NCBI GenBank assembly: GCA_002839675.1
Contig: PGYM01000003.1
Coordinates: forward strand, 1-64,000
From: Methanomicrobiales archaeon HGW-Methanomicrobiales-1
GTDB taxonomy: Archaea > Halobacteriota > Methanomicrobia > Methanomicrobiales > Methanospirillaceae
Reading direction: 5' to 3'
DNA: 64,000 bases
The position numbers and the translations under genes are program-made. Positions 18,059 through 27,572 of this stretch are shown piece after piece. The stretch's first letter is position 1. Every line of letters starts with the position of its first letter. A model generated the notes under the pieces. That model worked only from the letters and a program-made list of their open reading frames with translations. It made no database searches and was not told the origin of the DNA.

Positions 18059-18983
18059 CTTTTATGCTGGGAATAACCCAGTCCCCGAAGAAAAAGATCG
18101 AGATAACTCCCCCGGCAAAGGTGACAATATTTTTGATCAGATGGTCGATCACCGCAATAAGAGTGGCAACTGCCGGGGAAATCCCTGCCAGCCCGAAGGT
18201 GATGGCAAGCGAAAGTTCATAGGTACCAATTCCCCCCGGGGTAATGGGAACCGCTTTTACGAGGTTACCAATCACAATCGCAAGAACAATAATTGCAAAG
18301 GGAATCTGCTGCTGAAACATCAGAACAACAGCATAGCAGACAAGGATATCGAGCATCCAGATAACCAGCGAAGAACTTCCCAGCAACACAATGGATTTCA
18401 GGGTGAGGGAAGCCCGCTTGATTTCGTGAAGCATGGTAAGGATGATCTGGATATATTTGTTTTCTGAGGAACATTTCCCAACGCACAGCAAAACGATAAA
18501 AAAAAGAATTCCAGCAATGATCGGGACGAATATTATAACATAAAATTCTGAACGCACATGGATTACGAACAGGAGTGAAACTGCACCGAGAAGGGCGATT
18601 GTAATGATATCAAAAACCCGTTCCACGACCAGGGATGAAACACCTTCTGAGTAGGTGGTGTTGTAATCATGCTTCAGGATGAACACCCGAACAAAATCGC
18701 CCAACCGTGCCGGAACAATCAGGTTGACCGTCTGGCTCACAAAGATACATGCGGTTGCAACCGTTATGCTGACCGAATAGTTGAGACTTTTAAGGATGGA
18801 ATGGTACCGCCAGCCTCTCAACCACCATGCGGCAAGGCAGATAATAATTCCTGCTGCCAGGTATTCAGGCACCATATGCTGGAGTGCTTCAATGAGGTCT
18901 CCCCATACGCGGTAGAGCATAAATGCGATGATACCGATGGCGAGAATCGTAGGAACAAGAATTGCACTAATCTTTTTGTACAT
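18012..18983 (-). CDS. Lysylphosphatidylglycerol synthase/flippase-like TM protein
   Basis: A 323-residue protein with about eight membrane helices, of the UPF0104/LPG synthase TM type. LIVPARLGDFVRVFIL and PITPGGIGTYE are the recognisable conserved parts. In haloarchaeal AglD this domain is fused behind a GT2 domain; here the two are separate genes that overlap by 17 bases. The start is MYKKISAILV at 18983; the open frame runs 16 codons further into the GT2 gene. Confidence 0.8.
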   Translation of the reverse strand: MYKKISAILVPTILAIGIIAFMLYRVWGDLIEALQHMVPEYLAAGIIICLAAWWLRGWRYHSILKSLNYSVSITVATACIFVSQTVNLIVPARLGDFVRVFILKHDYNTTYSEGVSSLVVERVFDIITIALLGAVSLLFVIHVRSEFYVIIFVPIIAGILFFIVLLCVGKCSSENKYIQIILTMLHEIKRASLTLKSIVLLGSSSLVIWMLDILVCYAVVLMFQQQIPFAIIVLAIVIGNLVKAVPITPGGIGTYELSLAITFGLAGISPAVATLIAVIDHLIKNIVTFAGGVISIFFFGDWVIPSIKDAWNSKFGGEDTSGR

Positions 18984-19689
18984 GTATCTGCCACCAGAGA
19001 TCCAGGATTGATGACCCCATCTCAAAGACATCTTTGATTTTTACTGTTGTCCCCTTGCCTGCACGCCAGCGAACCGGGAATTCAGCAACCCGGTAACCCT
19101 TGCGTTGCGCCCGGACAAGGAGCTCGGTATCCCAGAACCAGTGATTTGCTTTTATTGCTGGCAGGAGGGGAATGATGTACGTTTTCTTAAAACCCTTGAA
19201 CCCGCATTGGTGATCAAAAACCCTGCTGCCGAGAAAAAGTCTTACTAGGAAATTGTACGTCCGGCTTGCAATCTCCCGGCCCCCAGTCCGGACAATATCA
19301 CTTGCGGGCATTAGTCGTGATCCTGTTGAGATAATTGCCCCCTCGCGGATCGCTGCAATCAGCTCGGGAAGATGACGCATATCGGTAGCGAGATCAACAT
19401 CATAATAACAGACAATTGACCCTTTTGCATCGCGGATCGCCCGGTTAAGTGCTTTTCCTCTCCCGAGACGGCTGTCACTGTGGAGAAGTCGTACCCGCCC
19501 GTCCCGTTTTGCATAGGTCTGGACATATTCTGCACTCCCGTCATTACTCCCGTCTTCAGCAACAATAATCTCAAACTCGCTCGTTATTGTCTGGAGAATC
19601 TCAATCGATCGCGGGAGGGCAATCTCAAGGGATATCCGGTCATTATATACGGGGATGATTGCCGAAATTTCAGGACCCGTCATGGGCAC
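18967..19689 (-). CDS. Family 2 glycosyltransferase (dolichyl-phosphate sugar synthase type)
   Basis: 240 residues of GT-A fold. SAIIPVYNDR binds the nucleotide, EIIVAEDGSNDGS follows, and YYDVDLATD supplies the DxD-like metal site. RVFDHQCGFKGFKK and W-rich DTELLVRAQRKG are typical of dolichyl-phosphate mannose/glucose synthases. There are no membrane helices in this protein; the partner membrane domain is probably the next gene. The start may be MP or the ATG two codons later. It overlaps the upstream FAD gene by 20 bases. Confidence 0.85.
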   Translation of the reverse strand: MPMTGPEISAIIPVYNDRISLEIALPRSIEILQTITSEFEIIVAEDGSNDGSAEYVQTYAKRDGRVRLLHSDSRLGRGKALNRAIRDAKGSIVCYYDVDLATDMRHLPELIAAIREGAIISTGSRLMPASDIVRTGGREIASRTYNFLVRLFLGSRVFDHQCGFKGFKKTYIIPLLPAIKANHWFWDTELLVRAQRKGYRVAEFPVRWRAGKGTTVKIKDVFEMGSSILDLWWQIHVQKD

Positions 19690-20908
19690 CCCGGTTGTTT
19701 ATACACGCTGCAATATCCAGTCCGGCCCGGATGGATCCTTCCATACTCCGCTCCGGGTAATTTGGCTGGGAAAACATTCCCGCCATATAGAGCCCTTTTT
19801 GCTCATAGGCGGGGATAAGCGATCGGTAGCCGGTTGTGTAGACTGGACCTGCCAGGGGATCAATCGCCATTTTATGCCAGTGGATCTCTGCCGGGGCAAC
19901 AGAGAACCGGTTGCAGAAGTCATCGAGCATACGGCGGTCTAACTGAGTCGGGACGGTCCCGGAAAAATATGATGCAAGGTATACGATATGCTCGCCATAA
20001 CGCTCTCTTGAAATGAAGTTAGTATGGGTAACGACAGCCCCGTAGGGAGCAGCGTCCTTCATGTTCAGCCAGTATATCCCATGGGTCACTTCCCGGTCCA
20101 TGGCAAGGGTCATGCATGCGGCTCCCTGGTAAGGAACCGTTTGCATTTCAGGCCCCCCCATTTTCATGAGCTCCTGCGGTGGGATCGTTGAGATAACTGC
20201 ATCGTACCGGTTATCATTTATTGCCCAGTATCCATTTTCGTGGATAATCGATGAAACTGGTTGTTGTTTCCTGATTTTTCCACCATTTCTTTCAATGGAT
20301 TGCTCAAGGGCATCGATGAGATGATGAAAACCGCCGTTAAGGTAGCCGAGATTTTCTCCGGATACACCCCGGTTTGAGCGGATGGCGATCCGGCTCAAAA
20401 GCCATGCTGCAGATACTTTCTCTCTTTGTTCTCCGAATTTACTCTTGAGGAGGGGTTCGAAAAACGATGTGTAGACATTTGCTCCAAGATGTTTGATGAT
20501 ATACTGGTCTGCCGGGATGGCATCCAATGCTGCGAGATCAGCTTTTTTTGCGGTAAATGTGAGGTACGTAAGTTGGGCTTTGTCAGTAATGGAGAGTTCG
20601 GGATAACGCAGGATCTCGACAGGTGTATTTAGCGGATAAATTTTTTTACTGGCGTAATAGCCGCTTGTCCCGGTTTTCCATTCGAGTTTTTCCGACAACC
20701 CCAGTTCACGAATAAGGGAAAAAAGATGCGTATCCGTGGAAAAACAATGATGATAGTAGCGCTCGATCCAGTAATTGTCGATGGAATAAGATGAAAGGCA
20801 CCCTCCAAGGAAGGGCATTTTTTCAAAAACTTCAACCTCATGTTCTCTCGATAGAGCATGGGCTGCGACAAGCCCGGTCAATCCCCCCCCGATAATCCCG
20901 ATCTTCAT
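19670..20908 (-). CDS. FAD-dependent oxidoreductase, amine oxidase/HemY-like
   Basis: 412 residues starting with the dinucleotide-binding GIIGGGLTG (4-12) and an acidic strand end VEVFEK. GGCLSSY and the C-terminal GLYMAGMF-containing FAD motif fit the flavin amine oxidase/protoporphyrinogen-oxidase-like superfamily. Members near sugar genes include polyprenyl- or sugar-modifying enzymes. The link to the downstream glycosyltransferase genes by overlap suggests a lipid- or glycan-modifying role, which is inference. First gene of its run. Confidence 0.8.
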   Translation of the reverse strand: MKIGIIGGGLTGLVAAHALSREHEVEVFEKMPFLGGCLSSYSIDNYWIERYYHHCFSTDTHLFSLIRELGLSEKLEWKTGTSGYYASKKIYPLNTPVEILRYPELSITDKAQLTYLTFTAKKADLAALDAIPADQYIIKHLGANVYTSFFEPLLKSKFGEQREKVSAAWLLSRIAIRSNRGVSGENLGYLNGGFHHLIDALEQSIERNGGKIRKQQPVSSIIHENGYWAINDNRYDAVISTIPPQELMKMGGPEMQTVPYQGAACMTLAMDREVTHGIYWLNMKDAAPYGAVVTHTNFISRERYGEHIVYLASYFSGTVPTQLDRRMLDDFCNRFSVAPAEIHWHKMAIDPLAGPVYTTGYRSLIPAYEQKGLYMAGMFSQPNYPERSMEGSIRAGLDIAACINNRGAHDGS

Positions 20909-21099
20909 GATAAATATTCTATAGTATTTTTCTGGGCGAAATGAAAAATCCTCCGCAAAAAATGAGGATTTTTTATTGTACCCTCGAAGATTTATAACAA
21001 AGTTTTTGTACTGCCGAAATAAAGGTTCATACGAGCAAAAGGTCTTAAAAGAATTAAAAGAAAATAATTATCTCTTAGCCCATTGGATGGTGTCATCAG

Positions 21100-22278
21100 A
21101 TGCGTGTATTTTTCATAGGATTCGGCCAGGCGGGCGGTAAAATTGTTGATATGTTTATCGAGCAGGATAGGAAGCTCGGTACCAACAGTTTCAGAGGCAT
21201 TGCCGTCAACACTGCCCGAACCGATCTGATGGGATTAAAAAATATCGAGATGAAGGACCGGATTCTTATCGGTCAGACAATGGTGAAAGGGCATGGTGTA
21301 GGCACCGACAACGTGACCGGAGCCCGTGTCACTGCCGATGAAATTGACAGTATCATCAGCGCGATTGATATGAGAGGCACTCATGATGTGGATGCATTTG
21401 TCATTGTTGCGGGCCTTGGAGGAGGCACTGGTTCTGGTGGTTCGCCGGTCCTTGCCCGCCATCTCAAGCGCATCTATCGTGAACCTGTGTATGCTTTAGG
21501 GATTATTCCGGCACCCGAAGAAGGCAGGCTCTATTCTTATAATGCGGCAAGAAGCCTGACCACCTTGGTAAACGAGGCCGACAATACCTTTATTTTTGAT
21601 AACAGTGCCTGGAAAAATGAAGGGGAAAGTGTAAAAACTGCGTTCAACCGTTTGAATAATGAAGTTGTCCGCCGTTTTAGTGTTCTCTTCCGGGCAGGAG
21701 AAGTCAGTAAATACGGTGTTGGTGAGATGGTGGTCGACTCAAGTGAGATCATCAACACCCTCCGTGGCGGTGGGATTACCTCTGTTGGTTATGCGATCAG
21801 CGAAGTTATGAGTAAAAGCACGAAAGACAAACGCGGGATCTTCGGGGGTTTAAAAGACAAGTTCGGTCCAAAGAAAGAGGCCAACGAGGAAGTCCTCATG
21901 GGAGAGGATAAGTCTGCAAAGATTGTCTCTCTCGTGCGTCGTGCGATGCTGGGAAGACTTACTCTCCCCTGCGATTACTCCACCGCGGAACGTGCACTGG
22001 TTCTCATTGCCGGGCCTCCGAATGAGATGGACAGAAAAGGTATTGAGAAAGCAAAGAGCTGGGTAGAGGAAAATATTGCGGGTGTTGAGGTACGTGGCGG
22101 CGATTACCCGGTGAACAGTGAATATATTGCCGTAGTTGTGATGCTGGCTACCGTTGGTAATGCCCCGAGAATCAAAGAGCTTCTTGATATCGCAAAAGAA
22201 ACAAAAGAAGATGTTATAAAGTCAAAGGAGAAAAAATCGAATATGTTTGAGGAAGGTATTGATCCGCTATTCGAGTGA
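21100..22278 (+). CDS. cetZ: CetZ, tubulin/FtsZ-superfamily cytoskeletal GTPase
   Basis: A 392-residue protein that opens VFFIGFGQAGGKIVD and has the tubulin signature GGGTGSGG at 107-114. VDSSEI fits the catalytic T7 loop. It is CetZ rather than FtsZ by the N-terminus and overall sequence; in haloarchaea CetZ proteins control cell shape and motility. A charged tail around 345-392 follows the GTPase core. The next gene begins eight bases after its stop, so the two are probably translated together. Divergent from the FAD gene. Confidence 0.88.
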   Translation: MRVFFIGFGQAGGKIVDMFIEQDRKLGTNSFRGIAVNTARTDLMGLKNIEMKDRILIGQTMVKGHGVGTDNVTGARVTADEIDSIISAIDMRGTHDVDAFVIVAGLGGGTGSGGSPVLARHLKRIYREPVYALGIIPAPEEGRLYSYNAARSLTTLVNEADNTFIFDNSAWKNEGESVKTAFNRLNNEVVRRFSVLFRAGEVSKYGVGEMVVDSSEIINTLRGGGITSVGYAISEVMSKSTKDKRGIFGGLKDKFGPKKEANEEVLMGEDKSAKIVSLVRRAMLGRLTLPCDYSTAERALVLIAGPPNEMDRKGIEKAKSWVEENIAGVEVRGGDYPVNSEYIAVVVMLATVGNAPRIKELLDIAKETKEDVIKSKEKKSNMFEEGIDPLFE

Positions 22279-22286
22279 GGTTGACA

Positions 22287-23393
22287 ATGAAGGGTTTTAA
22301 AGCATCGATTCTATTAATGGTTATTCTCTTATGCTGTATTTCGGCTGCATCTGCATTTTCTGTAACCTCGATTTCAATAGATCCTTCGGGTTCATTGATT
22401 CCGGGCACTCCGGTTACAGCATCGTATAAAATAGACACTTCTGGATTTGCCAGTGGGGGGGATCTTCAGTTCTATACAGACCTTGATAGTCCCCTTTGGA
22501 CCTACACTATCCTAGTGAACGGTGTTGAAAATCTTCGTCCGGCACTGGGTGGACGCACGCTTACTATTACAGGTTTTGAACTTTCATACAAAACGGGTGA
22601 TGATGTTGCTGTGAGAGCAACTCTCGAAGGCAAAGCACCTACGGTAACTGAAACAACAGATAAAACAATTATCCGAATACAGGAAATAGGTTCGAATGGG
22701 GCTGCGATCACCAGCACCAAGGTTGAACGAACCGGAAAAGTTATCAATACTGGTGAAGTGCCCAAGGTAATTGCTGAACGTGATACCGAACTCCAGACCT
22801 ACCGGACTCACATTGATGAGAAGGCAGTTCTTGGTATCGATACCTCCGATGCTGAAGCAAAATACAATGATGCAAAACAGAAAATTGACTCTGCACGTGC
22901 CCGCCCAACAAACCAGTATGCAGAGGCTTTGGCGGACCTGACTGCCGCACAGGCGAGTATCAGTGATGGTGAAAAAGCTCTCGATAAAGCATGGGCTGAG
23001 AATGAAGTTGCGGCAGCGCAGATCCCAATCAACAATGTTGATACGGTCATTGCATGGTTCAAAGGTAACCAGAGCACGGCAAATGACCAGCAACTCCCTA
23101 CAATTGTCACAAAACGAGAAGTAGCGCTTAGCTACATATCAACGGCAAATGATCAGATTGCCAGTGGAGAGTATACACAGGCGCGGTCAAAAGCACAGGA
23201 AGCCCTTGCGAAAGGAACGGAATCGTATAACGATGCGATAGCACGCCAAAAACAATTGTCAAGTGGTTTCATTTGGCCGCAGATTCAGATTCCTGGTGGA
23301 ATCTTTATTGTTTTAGGTGTTGTAGTTGTCATCCTGGTTGCTGTCGGTATCGTGATATACCGGAAACGTTCCCGATGGGATGAACTCGGATAA
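22287..23393 (+). CDS. Membrane-anchored exported protein with helical stalk
   Basis: 368 residues. A signal peptide (first ~24 residues, ending ASA) leads a beta-rich domain to about 130. A long, charged, alanine-rich helical region (about 155-325) follows, likely coiled coil. A C-terminal helix (about 335-357) with a short basic tail anchors it, so the body is outside the cell. The start is ATG 22287 with GAGGT upstream. Position directly behind cetZ suggests a surface or envelope partner, which is inference. I do not recognise a named family. Confidence 0.75.
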   Translation: MKGFKASILLMVILLCCISAASAFSVTSISIDPSGSLIPGTPVTASYKIDTSGFASGGDLQFYTDLDSPLWTYTILVNGVENLRPALGGRTLTITGFELSYKTGDDVAVRATLEGKAPTVTETTDKTIIRIQEIGSNGAAITSTKVERTGKVINTGEVPKVIAERDTELQTYRTHIDEKAVLGIDTSDAEAKYNDAKQKIDSARARPTNQYAEALADLTAAQASISDGEKALDKAWAENEVAAAQIPINNVDTVIAWFKGNQSTANDQQLPTIVTKREVALSYISTANDQIASGEYTQARSKAQEALAKGTESYNDAIARQKQLSSGFIWPQIQIPGGIFIVLGVVVVILVAVGIVIYRKRSRWDELG

Positions 23394-23603
23394 CTTCATT
23401 CACGCATTTTTTTTTAAATATCAGATGTTTTAAAGTATGGTTTTTTTTACCTATGATTTTTCCTGTTTAACGGGTGCTTTGGTGTAACTATCTCATAATC
23501 CTGTTGAAGACGCCATCCCCTTGAGAACTGTCCTTAAATGGTCATTTCTATTATCATTGTGGTAATAGTAGTGACCCTGTTGGATCTCTTTTAAAAAAGA
23601 TAT
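23394..23603. terminator. Convergent intergenic region with T runs
   Basis: It lies between the cetZ operon and the leftward glycosyltransferase gene. T runs occur soon after the first stop (near 23408 and 23443), and A/T runs occur near 23592 on the opposite side. There is no open frame worth calling. Confidence 0.45.
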
Positions 23604-25268
23604 TTATGCTGGTTTTTGGATGGTAAAGACATCTAAGTTAATACTCCCCATCTTGCCATCCCGGTGAAGATAGTAATCTGCAAATCTTTTATCATTGTCG
23701 TAGAATGAGAACCAGTAACTCAGTTTGTAGGTTTTTTTATCATAACCATCAATAACTGGATAACTTTCGCTATCATGAAGAATAATTACACCGGGATTTT
23801 TTTCCGTCAGGGTCTTTTCATCAGACCGGTTGCCATAGAATTTTACCTTGTTCCAGCGATCGCCACGATAATACCACGGTAGTGGCCAGTAATCCTTCGA
23901 TGCAATGACTACATTATCGGATGCATCGATAAGCTGCATCACCTCACGCATGTCTTCAGAGTTCTGAACCTGGACAATCGGTTCATTGATATCTACGGGA
24001 ATGAATGCAACGTGCCAGGTCATGACAACAAGGAAGATACAGCCAACCAGGGCAAATACGATCTTCTGCCAGTTCAGCTTATACGCTGCGACAAAACACA
24101 TAGGGAGGAGCTGGGGGATGACCAGCCAGGGGACCTTCTCCCCTACATAGGCATAGAATGCCATAGTCAGGATCATCCAGTAGATACAGAACCGGAAAAA
24201 CTCATCCGATTTGGAATAACCCGGGCGGGGATTTTGCAGCTGATACAGACTTGTTTCGGCAAGATCGCTTGTTGTCCGGGTGAGTCTGCGTGTCAAAATT
24301 ATATTTTTCAACCGTCTGAATGCTTGAGAGAGATCAATTCCCGCTAGGATGAACTGAAGTGTACCTATGATGGCAAGGATAAAGATCGGCAGTTCATACA
24401 GGAGGTAGAAGGGGATATAGAAATAAAACGGACCCCCAAGACGCTGCTCGTTGTGCATGGCAGTCCAATGGTCTATGGCTTTGTACCAGCCGGTGGTATT
24501 CATCTCAAAATGAGCACCCTGGACTGAAAGCTGAGGGTTCTGTCCTACCAGCGTTTCAGGATGGTTTCCAAATCCGGTATAGAGCAGACTCATTATTGTT
24601 ATTGCAAGGAGTAATCCGAATACAAGATCTCGTTTCCAGGTAGCAGGTAAGGTTAAGCTACCTCGCCAGATGGCAAAGGTGAAAAACGAGGCAAAGATCA
24701 GGAGGATGACCGGCATCTCTTCCTTGCAACTCAGTGCCCCTGCCATCGCTACAGCTGCGATTATGGCAAATCGGAGTTGTCCTCGTTCAAAATAATACAG
24801 GAGGGCAACCAGAAGAAGAAATGTGAAAAAGAGCATGAATATGTCGTGTCTCAGGAAGCGGGAGAAATACACCATATCCGGCGATACTGCAATAAATAGT
24901 GCAACGATAAGGGTCTGGTTTTTATTGATATAGCCTATGCGATAAATGCAATAAGCCAGAGGGATTAACAGGGTGCCAAAGAGTGCAGGAAGCAACCGGG
25001 CTACCAGATCGGAATCTCCAAACGCAGAGAACATGCCTGCAGTGACATAATAGAGAAATGGCCCATGGTAACTCGGATCGTATATCCATGTGCCTTTTGT
25101 GAGCAATTCATAGGAGAACCATGAATGAATTGCTTCATCGTGGTGGAGCAGTTTGAGATCAAGGGTCCAGAATCGAACAAATATTGATATAAGAAGGATT
25201 AAAATAAAAATTCTGTTAAAAGTGAAAAAATTTTTAATTTTTTCTGATATGCATGCGGCTTGCTGCAC
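23604..25268 (-). CDS. GT-C fold membrane glycosyltransferase, Agl23/TIGR03663 type
   Basis: 554 residues with about ten membrane helices followed by a soluble C-terminal domain. LLHHDEAIHSWFS in the first outer loop is the acidic DE motif of GT-C enzymes. FSRFLRHDIFMLFF and CKEEMPVI are further conserved parts. I recognise the family defined as TIGR03663, named flippase-activity-associated Agl23. It probably acts on lipid-linked sugars at the outer face, in the same process as the YYY and AglD-like genes. It ends a gene run with rps10 upstream, an unlikely functional pair. Confidence 0.75.
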   Translation of the reverse strand: MQQAACISEKIKNFFTFNRIFILILLISIFVRFWTLDLKLLHHDEAIHSWFSYELLTKGTWIYDPSYHGPFLYYVTAGMFSAFGDSDLVARLLPALFGTLLIPLAYCIYRIGYINKNQTLIVALFIAVSPDMVYFSRFLRHDIFMLFFTFLLLVALLYYFERGQLRFAIIAAVAMAGALSCKEEMPVILLIFASFFTFAIWRGSLTLPATWKRDLVFGLLLAITIMSLLYTGFGNHPETLVGQNPQLSVQGAHFEMNTTGWYKAIDHWTAMHNEQRLGGPFYFYIPFYLLYELPIFILAIIGTLQFILAGIDLSQAFRRLKNIILTRRLTRTTSDLAETSLYQLQNPRPGYSKSDEFFRFCIYWMILTMAFYAYVGEKVPWLVIPQLLPMCFVAAYKLNWQKIVFALVGCIFLVVMTWHVAFIPVDINEPIVQVQNSEDMREVMQLIDASDNVVIASKDYWPLPWYYRGDRWNKVKFYGNRSDEKTLTEKNPGVIILHDSESYPVIDGYDKKTYKLSYWFSFYDNDKRFADYYLHRDGKMGSINLDVFTIQKPA

Positions 25269-25277
25269 GCCGCACCT

Positions 25278-25586
25278 TCAACTCTCTAAAACTATCTCAA
25301 TGCCGATATCCTTTGGCACCTGAATGCGCATGAGCTGGCGGAGTGCACGCTCATCTGCATCGATATCAATGAGGCGTTTGTGCACACGCATCTGCCAGCG
25401 GTCCCATGTGGCAGTCCCTTCACCATCAGGGCTCTTGCGGATTGGAACAACCAACCGTTTGGTTGGGAGCGGTATCGGACCGGCCAGATTCACTCCTGTG
25501 CGTTCTGCAATCTCACGGATTTTGTCACAGACCATCTCTACTTTATTAAAGTCTGTACCTGTCAGGCGAATTCTGGCTTTCTGCAT
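25278..25586 (-). CDS. rps10: Small subunit ribosomal protein S10
   Basis: 102 residues, the uS10 protein. KARIRLTG at the start and GPIPLPTK and [10 protein letters not shown] in the body are diagnostic. Directly downstream of tuf, the usual archaeal pairing. Confidence 0.97.
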   Translation of the reverse strand: MQKARIRLTGTDFNKVEMVCDKIREIAERTGVNLAGPIPLPTKRLVVPIRKSPDGEGTATWDRWQMRVHKRLIDIDADERALRQLMRIQVPKDIGIEIVLES

Positions 25587-25605
25587 GGTATGTCTCCAAA
25601 AAAAA

Positions 25606-26883
25606 TTATCTCATTTGTTTTGCCTTGATGGCTATACACATGCCAGCGGCAATAGTTGTTCCCATATCCCGGACTGCGAACCGGCCCAGCTGGGGGAGTT
25701 CCTTGATATTTTCGATGACCATCGGCTTTGTTGGTTTGATAACAACAATTGCTGCATCGCCACTCTTGAGGAACGTCGGGTTCTCTTCTTTGGTCTGGCC
25801 GGTGCGGGGGTCAAGTTTCTTCTGGAGTTCCATGAACGTGCAGGCAGTCTGGGTGGTGTGGCAGTGGAAGACCGGGGTGTACCCAACGGTCAGTGCACTG
25901 GGGTGCTGGAGCACGACAATCTGTGCAGTGAATTCATCAGCAACAGTTGGTGGTGCCTCTGCGGGTCCACAGACATCGCCACGGCGGATTTCGCCTTTTG
26001 CGATACCACGGACGTTGAACCCGATGTTGTCACCGGGTAATGCCTGCGGAATCTCTTCGTGGTGCATCTCAATGGACTTGATTTCTCCGTCCTTGTTGGC
26101 AGGCATGAAGGAAACTTTCATTCCCTTCTTCATGATACCCGTTTCAACACGGCCAACCGGCACAGTGCCGATACCGCTGATGCTGTAGACATCCTGAATT
26201 GGAAGACGGAACGGTTTTTCAGTTGGTTTTGCGGGTTCCTTGAATGTGTCAAGTGCCGGTATGAGTGCGAGGCCTTTGTACCAGGCCATCTCGGGGCTGT
26301 TTACCTTGATATTCTGGCCGCCAAGTGAACTGATCGGGATGAAAAGAGTCTCTTCAGGTTTGTACCCTACCATCTTGATAAGATCGGAAAGATCCTTCTT
26401 GACCTCGTTGAACCGCTTCTCATCGAATTTTACTGCATCCATCTTGTTGATGGCGATGATGATTTGCGTAATGCCGAGTGTACGGGCAAGGAATACGTGC
26501 TCCTTCGTCTGGTCCATGACACCATCTGGGGCTGCTACCACGAGAATTGCTGCATCAGCCTGTGATGCACCGGTGATCATGTTCTTGACGAAGTCTCTGT
26601 GTCCTGGGCAGTCCACAACGGTAAAGTAGAACTTGGCTGTATCGAAACGCTTGTGGGCGATATCAATGGTGATACCTCTCTCACGTTCTTCCTTTAAGTT
26701 GTCCATAACCCATGCAAATTCAAAGGTGGCCTTACCCTTGGTTGCAGCCTCCTTTCGGTAACCTTCGATGATATGTGCAGGTACTGCACCAGTCTCGAAC
26801 ATCATTCTACCAACGGTAGTTGACTTTCCGTGGTCGATGTGTCCGATAACAGCCAGATTCATGTGGGGCTTGTCAGATGCCAT
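25606..26883 (-). CDS. tuf: Translation elongation factor EF-1alpha
   Basis: A 425-residue GTPase that delivers aminoacyl-tRNA to the ribosome. G1 is [10 protein letters not shown]3 DCPGH and G4 NKMD; VGRVETG begins domain 2. Normal archaeal length. The ATG is preceded by GGGAGG. A clear promoter and a leader hairpin lie upstream. Confidence 0.97.
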   Translation of the reverse strand: MASDKPHMNLAVIGHIDHGKSTTVGRMMFETGAVPAHIIEGYRKEAATKGKATFEFAWVMDNLKEERERGITIDIAHKRFDTAKFYFTVVDCPGHRDFVKNMITGASQADAAILVVAAPDGVMDQTKEHVFLARTLGITQIIIAINKMDAVKFDEKRFNEVKKDLSDLIKMVGYKPEETLFIPISSLGGQNIKVNSPEMAWYKGLALIPALDTFKEPAKPTEKPFRLPIQDVYSISGIGTVPVGRVETGIMKKGMKVSFMPANKDGEIKSIEMHHEEIPQALPGDNIGFNVRGIAKGEIRRGDVCGPAEAPPTVADEFTAQIVVLQHPSALTVGYTPVFHCHTTQTACTFMELQKKLDPRTGQTKEENPTFLKSGDAAIVVIKPTKPMVIENIKELPQLGRFAVRDMGTTIAAGMCIAIKAKQMR

Positions 26884-26910
26884 TTATGTTCCTCCCAAAT
26901 AAACGTGTGG

Positions 26911-26928
26911 GACTGTCCGCTTACAGTC
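26911..26928 (-). promoter_or_regulatory. Hairpin in the tuf leader
   Basis: GACTGT and ACAGTC are perfectly complementary across a 6-base loop and fall inside the likely 5' leader, about 30 bases before the start codon. It could affect translation or stability of an abundant message; no known motif is matched. Confidence 0.45.
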
Positions 26929-26961
26929 AGTTTATGCGAGTATTACTTATATGAGACCCAT

Positions 26962-26977
26962 CTATATAAAGCATTTC
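26962..26977 (-). promoter_or_regulatory. BRE/TATA promoter of tuf-rps10
   Basis: On the minus strand CGAAATGC followed by TTTATATAG is a strong archaeal BRE/TATA pair. A start about 25 bases downstream gives a leader near 55 bases. Confidence 0.75.
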
Positions 26978-27057
26978 GATTGACGGAGATCTTGCTTTTT
27001 TAACAGGTAAAATACACATCGGTATTATCATATTGGATGGTTGAATACCTTTTCTCT

Positions 27058-27354
27058 ATGAAGACCTTGCCTTTTGAGCGCGATGAGAAAAAAAACCGTG
27101 TACTTGTTTCGTGTGCGGATGGAGATGTATCGGTATACAGCCATTGTGCGTACTGCAAGAACTGTAAAGGGGTATTGGTGGGAAAACGACTTACGTCCAC
27201 TCCCCAGCATCAGGCTCTGAATGATATGAAGAAAGGATCGGCTGCAGATGATAATCTGATGAATGCTGCCATGTTGTTCAATACGTTAATCCGGGATGGC
27301 TCAGCAATTGAATGCGGAGATGACGCAAATAAAGGATTTTCGCGAATGTATTAG
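27058..27354 (+). CDS. Small cysteine-containing protein, unknown
   Basis: 98 residues starting MKTLPFERDEKKNRV. CAYCKNC (near residues 32-38) has three close cysteines that could bind a metal, and one more lies near the C-terminus. Composition looks coding and it is divergent from tuf with a TATA-like sequence upstream, but no clear ribosome binding site is seen. An open frame on the opposite strand is a weaker candidate. I do not recognise the family. Confidence 0.5.
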   Translation: MKTLPFERDEKKNRVLVSCADGDVSVYSHCAYCKNCKGVLVGKRLTSTPQHQALNDMKKGSAADDNLMNAAMLFNTLIRDGSAIECGDDANKGFSRMY

Positions 27355-27572
27355 GCTGATCTTTTTAAAAATCTGCCAGTAATCTTTTTTGATATTTCGA
27401 TCACTACCTCTCTAAACTGGAGGATGTTGAGATGTTCTGTCACACTATGCGCGCCTGTTCACTCAGTTTTCAATTCTCTCAATGGCATGAATCACCAGTT
27501 CTTCAAGTTTGAGTGAATGTAATTGTCATCAAATCCCTGACAGCAAATCGATTGTCAATAATGATGTTAAAA

